Shown piece by piece: positions 62,695 to 64,000 of a DNA stretch of 64,000 bases; positions within the stretch are counted from its first letter, which is position 1, and every line of letters starts with the position of its first letter. This DNA comes from Xanthomonas sontii (GTDB lineage Bacteria > Pseudomonadota > Gammaproteobacteria > Xanthomonadales > Xanthomonadaceae), in NCBI RefSeq assembly GCF_040529055.1, contig NZ_CP132342.1, forward strand, positions 2,292,001-2,356,000, written 5' to 3'. The position numbers and the translations under genes are program-made. The notes beneath the pieces are model-generated. The model made no database searches and was not told where the DNA came from. It saw only the letters and a list, made by a program, of their open reading frames with translations.

Positions 62695-63214
62695 GGCCGC
62701 TCCCACAGGCGCTTGCGGCGAATGCGGCGGGTGCACTGTGGGAGGGACTTCAGTCCCGACGCATTGGCTCATCGGAAAGCACGCCAGGTTGCCCGTCGTG
62801 GCCGCATGACAGTTGACCTCCGCAGGACACGTCACGGCGTGATGGGCGGTGCCCTGTGGTCGCGATACACGTCCTCGTCGCACCGCGGCAGGGCTGAGGC
62901 CGCTCCCACAGGCGCTTGCGGCGAATGCGGCGGGTGCACTGTGGGAGGGACTTCAGTCCCGACGCATTGGCTCATCGGAAAGCACGCCACGTTGCGCGTC
63001 GTGGCTGCATGACAGTTGACTTCCGCAGGACACGCCACGGCGCGACGGGCGGTGCCGTGGTCGCGATACACGTCCTCGTCGCACCGCGGCAGGGCTGAGG
63101 CCGCTCCCACAGGCGCTTGCGGCGAATGCGGCGGGTGCACTGTGGGAGGGACTTCAGTCCCGACCCATTGGATCATCGGAAAGCACGCCAAGTGCGCGTC
63201 GTGGCCGCATGACA
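62681..63214. repeat. Tandem ~202-bp repeat, about 2.6 copies
   Basis: Units begin at 62681, 62884 and 63085 with CGCGGCAGGGCTGAGGCCGC, and the third is truncated near 63214. Periods are 203 and 201 bp. Unit 1 starts inside the ynfA coding region, so the stop codon context is copied in each. Each unit holds a GTGGGAGGGACTTCAGTCCC palindrome (62738, 62941, 63142) and a GGCCGCTCCCACAGGCGC motif. No gene is supported in the stretch. Confidence 0.93.
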
Positions 63215-63300
63215 CCTGCGTGTCGCATCCGTGCGCAGCGCGCGATGTCCGCGCTCCCAGCGTATGCTGAATGCCTGCGTCGCCTCGGGAGGGCCATCGC

Positions 63301-63603
63301 ATGCGTCGCTTCTCCAGTTTTCGCGAGTTCTATCCGTTCTATCTGAGCGAGCACCGGCATCGGGTGTCGCGACGGCTGCATTTCGTCGGCAGCCTCGGCG
63401 TGCTGGCGAGCCTGCTGCTGGCGCTGTGCACCGGCCAGCCGCGTTGGTTATGGGCCGCACCGGTCTGCGGCTACGGCTGCGCCTGGATCGGCCATTTCGT
63501 GTTCGAGAAGAACCGTCCCGCCACCTTCAAGCACCCACTGTACTCGCTTGCCGGCGACTGGGTGATGTTCAAGGACATGCTGCTGGGCCGCATCCGCTGG
63601 TGA
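63301..63603 (+). CDS. DUF962/Mpo1-like membrane protein
   Basis: This 100-aa protein starts at the ATG at 63301 after GGAGG. It shows FREFYPFYLSEHRHRVSRRL followed by two hydrophobic segments and IGHFVFEKNRPATFKHPLYS, the His-rich pattern of the Mpo1/YGL010w family. The yeast member is an Fe-dependent fatty-acid alpha-dioxygenase; bacterial members are uncharacterised. Confidence 0.88.
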   Translation: MRRFSSFREFYPFYLSEHRHRVSRRLHFVGSLGVLASLLLALCTGQPRWLWAAPVCGYGCAWIGHFVFEKNRPATFKHPLYSLAGDWVMFKDMLLGRIRW

Positions 63604-63669
63604 CCGGCACGTGCGCGTGCGCTGGCTATACTGCGGATTCGATTTCTTTCTGGTTAATGGAGCGACCTG

Positions 63670-64000
63670 ATGCCGTCTTCCTTCTTCCTCGCCATGGTCC
63701 TGCTGGTCGCCGGCGTGATCCTGCTGTTCAAGGCCGTGCGCATGGTGCCGCAGGGCTACCAGTGGACGGTGGAGTGCTTCGGCCGCTACACCCACACGCT
63801 GTCGCCCGGCCTGCATTTCCTGATTCCGGTGATGTACGGGGTGGGCCGCAAGGTCAACATGATGGAACAGGTGCTGGACGTGCCCAGCCAGGACGTCATC
63901 ACCAAGGACAACGCGGTCGTGCGCGTGGACGGCGTGGTGTTCTTCCAGGTGCTGGACGCCGCCAAGGCCGCGTATGAAGTGTCCAACCTGGAGATCGCCA
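63670..64000 (+). CDS. SPFH/band-7 family protein, N-terminal part
   Basis: The visible 110 residues begin [20 protein letters not shown], a membrane anchor, then [20 protein letters not shown] and [40 protein letters not shown] follows, the standard band-7 start seen in QmcA/stomatin proteins. GGAG lies upstream of the ATG at good distance. The gene runs past the window edge. Confidence 0.92.
   Translation, partial: MPSSFFLAMVLLVAGVILLFKAVRMVPQGYQWTVECFGRYTHTLSPGLHFLIPVMYGVGRKVNMMEQVLDVPSQDVITKDNAVVRVDGVVFFQVLDAAKAAYEVSNLEIA

Noticed and set aside
62681..63214. Possible CRISPR array at the direct repeats
   Set aside because: Units are about 202 bp with no short repeat/spacer alternation and no cas genes.

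Overview
The window looks like a chromosome segment of Xanthomonas or a close Xanthomonadaceae relative. Most of it is GC-rich and densely coding. It carries the Xanthomonas-type ChpA-ChpB-ChpC chemosensory tail, the plant N-glycan degradation (nix) cluster with TonB-dependent receptors, and the bioA-rsmE / nudE-cysQ-mazG housekeeping block. Short REP-like palindromes (GGGACTGAAGTCCCTCCCAC type) are scattered through it. No tRNA, rRNA, CRISPR array or complete insertion sequence was seen.

Layout. (a) 1-2882: end of a pil-chp chemosensory operon that controls type IV pili (ChpA C-terminus, a CheB-like ChpB with a degenerate catalytic site, CheW-like ChpC). (b) 3246-11627: a polymorphic-toxin locus with one full-length Rhs/YD-repeat protein ending in a putative HExxH metallopeptidase tip, its overlapping small partner, an orphan tip broken at a G9 run, a second decayed tip, and several immunity-like genes (Sel1, ankyrin, unknown). 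Tip and immunity DNA is visibly AT-richer than the Rhs core. (c) 11719-15670: glycosylasparaginase, CutC, a BNR sialidase-like protein and a GH29 fucosidase pseudogene. (d) 16456-18803: an R-body (Reb) locus with one intact RebB, one decayed RebB, a Reb-like protein and an unknown coiled-coil protein. (e) 19193-22329: HxlR regulator with a divergent quinone-oxidoreductase-like MDR, and small hypothetical or membrane proteins, one frameshifted. (f) 23238-26284: an AT-rich two-gene island, an unrecognised protein plus a UvrD-like SF1 helicase with 4-nt overlap. It is the best candidate here for an undescribed, possibly antiviral, system. (g) 26381-55875: a large glycan-utilisation region on the minus strand. 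(h) 56749-64000: glucokinase, rsmE-bioA, nudE-cysQ-mazG-ynfA, a tandem 202-bp repeat, an Mpo1-like protein and the start of an SPFH/band-7 protein.

How the genes work together. Read on the minus strand from 55875 leftwards, the order is TonB-dependent receptor, GH29, GH18, GH20, GH2 and GH3, then GH125, GH92 and GH35. This matches the nixE-nixL plant N-glycan cluster described in X. campestris pv. campestris. Here the cluster is interrupted between the GH3 (nixI) and GH125 (nixJ) genes by a second unit: TonB receptor, GH35, APC permease, PfkB kinase and GH4. The glycosylasparaginase at 11719 could supply the last step, cleaving GlcNAc-Asn. TGACA(A/G)CGTTGTCA palindromes lie upstream of the receptor and of glucokinase, suggesting shared LacI-type control. 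A 69-nt REP element sits exactly in frame inside the signal-peptide region of the GH3 gene.
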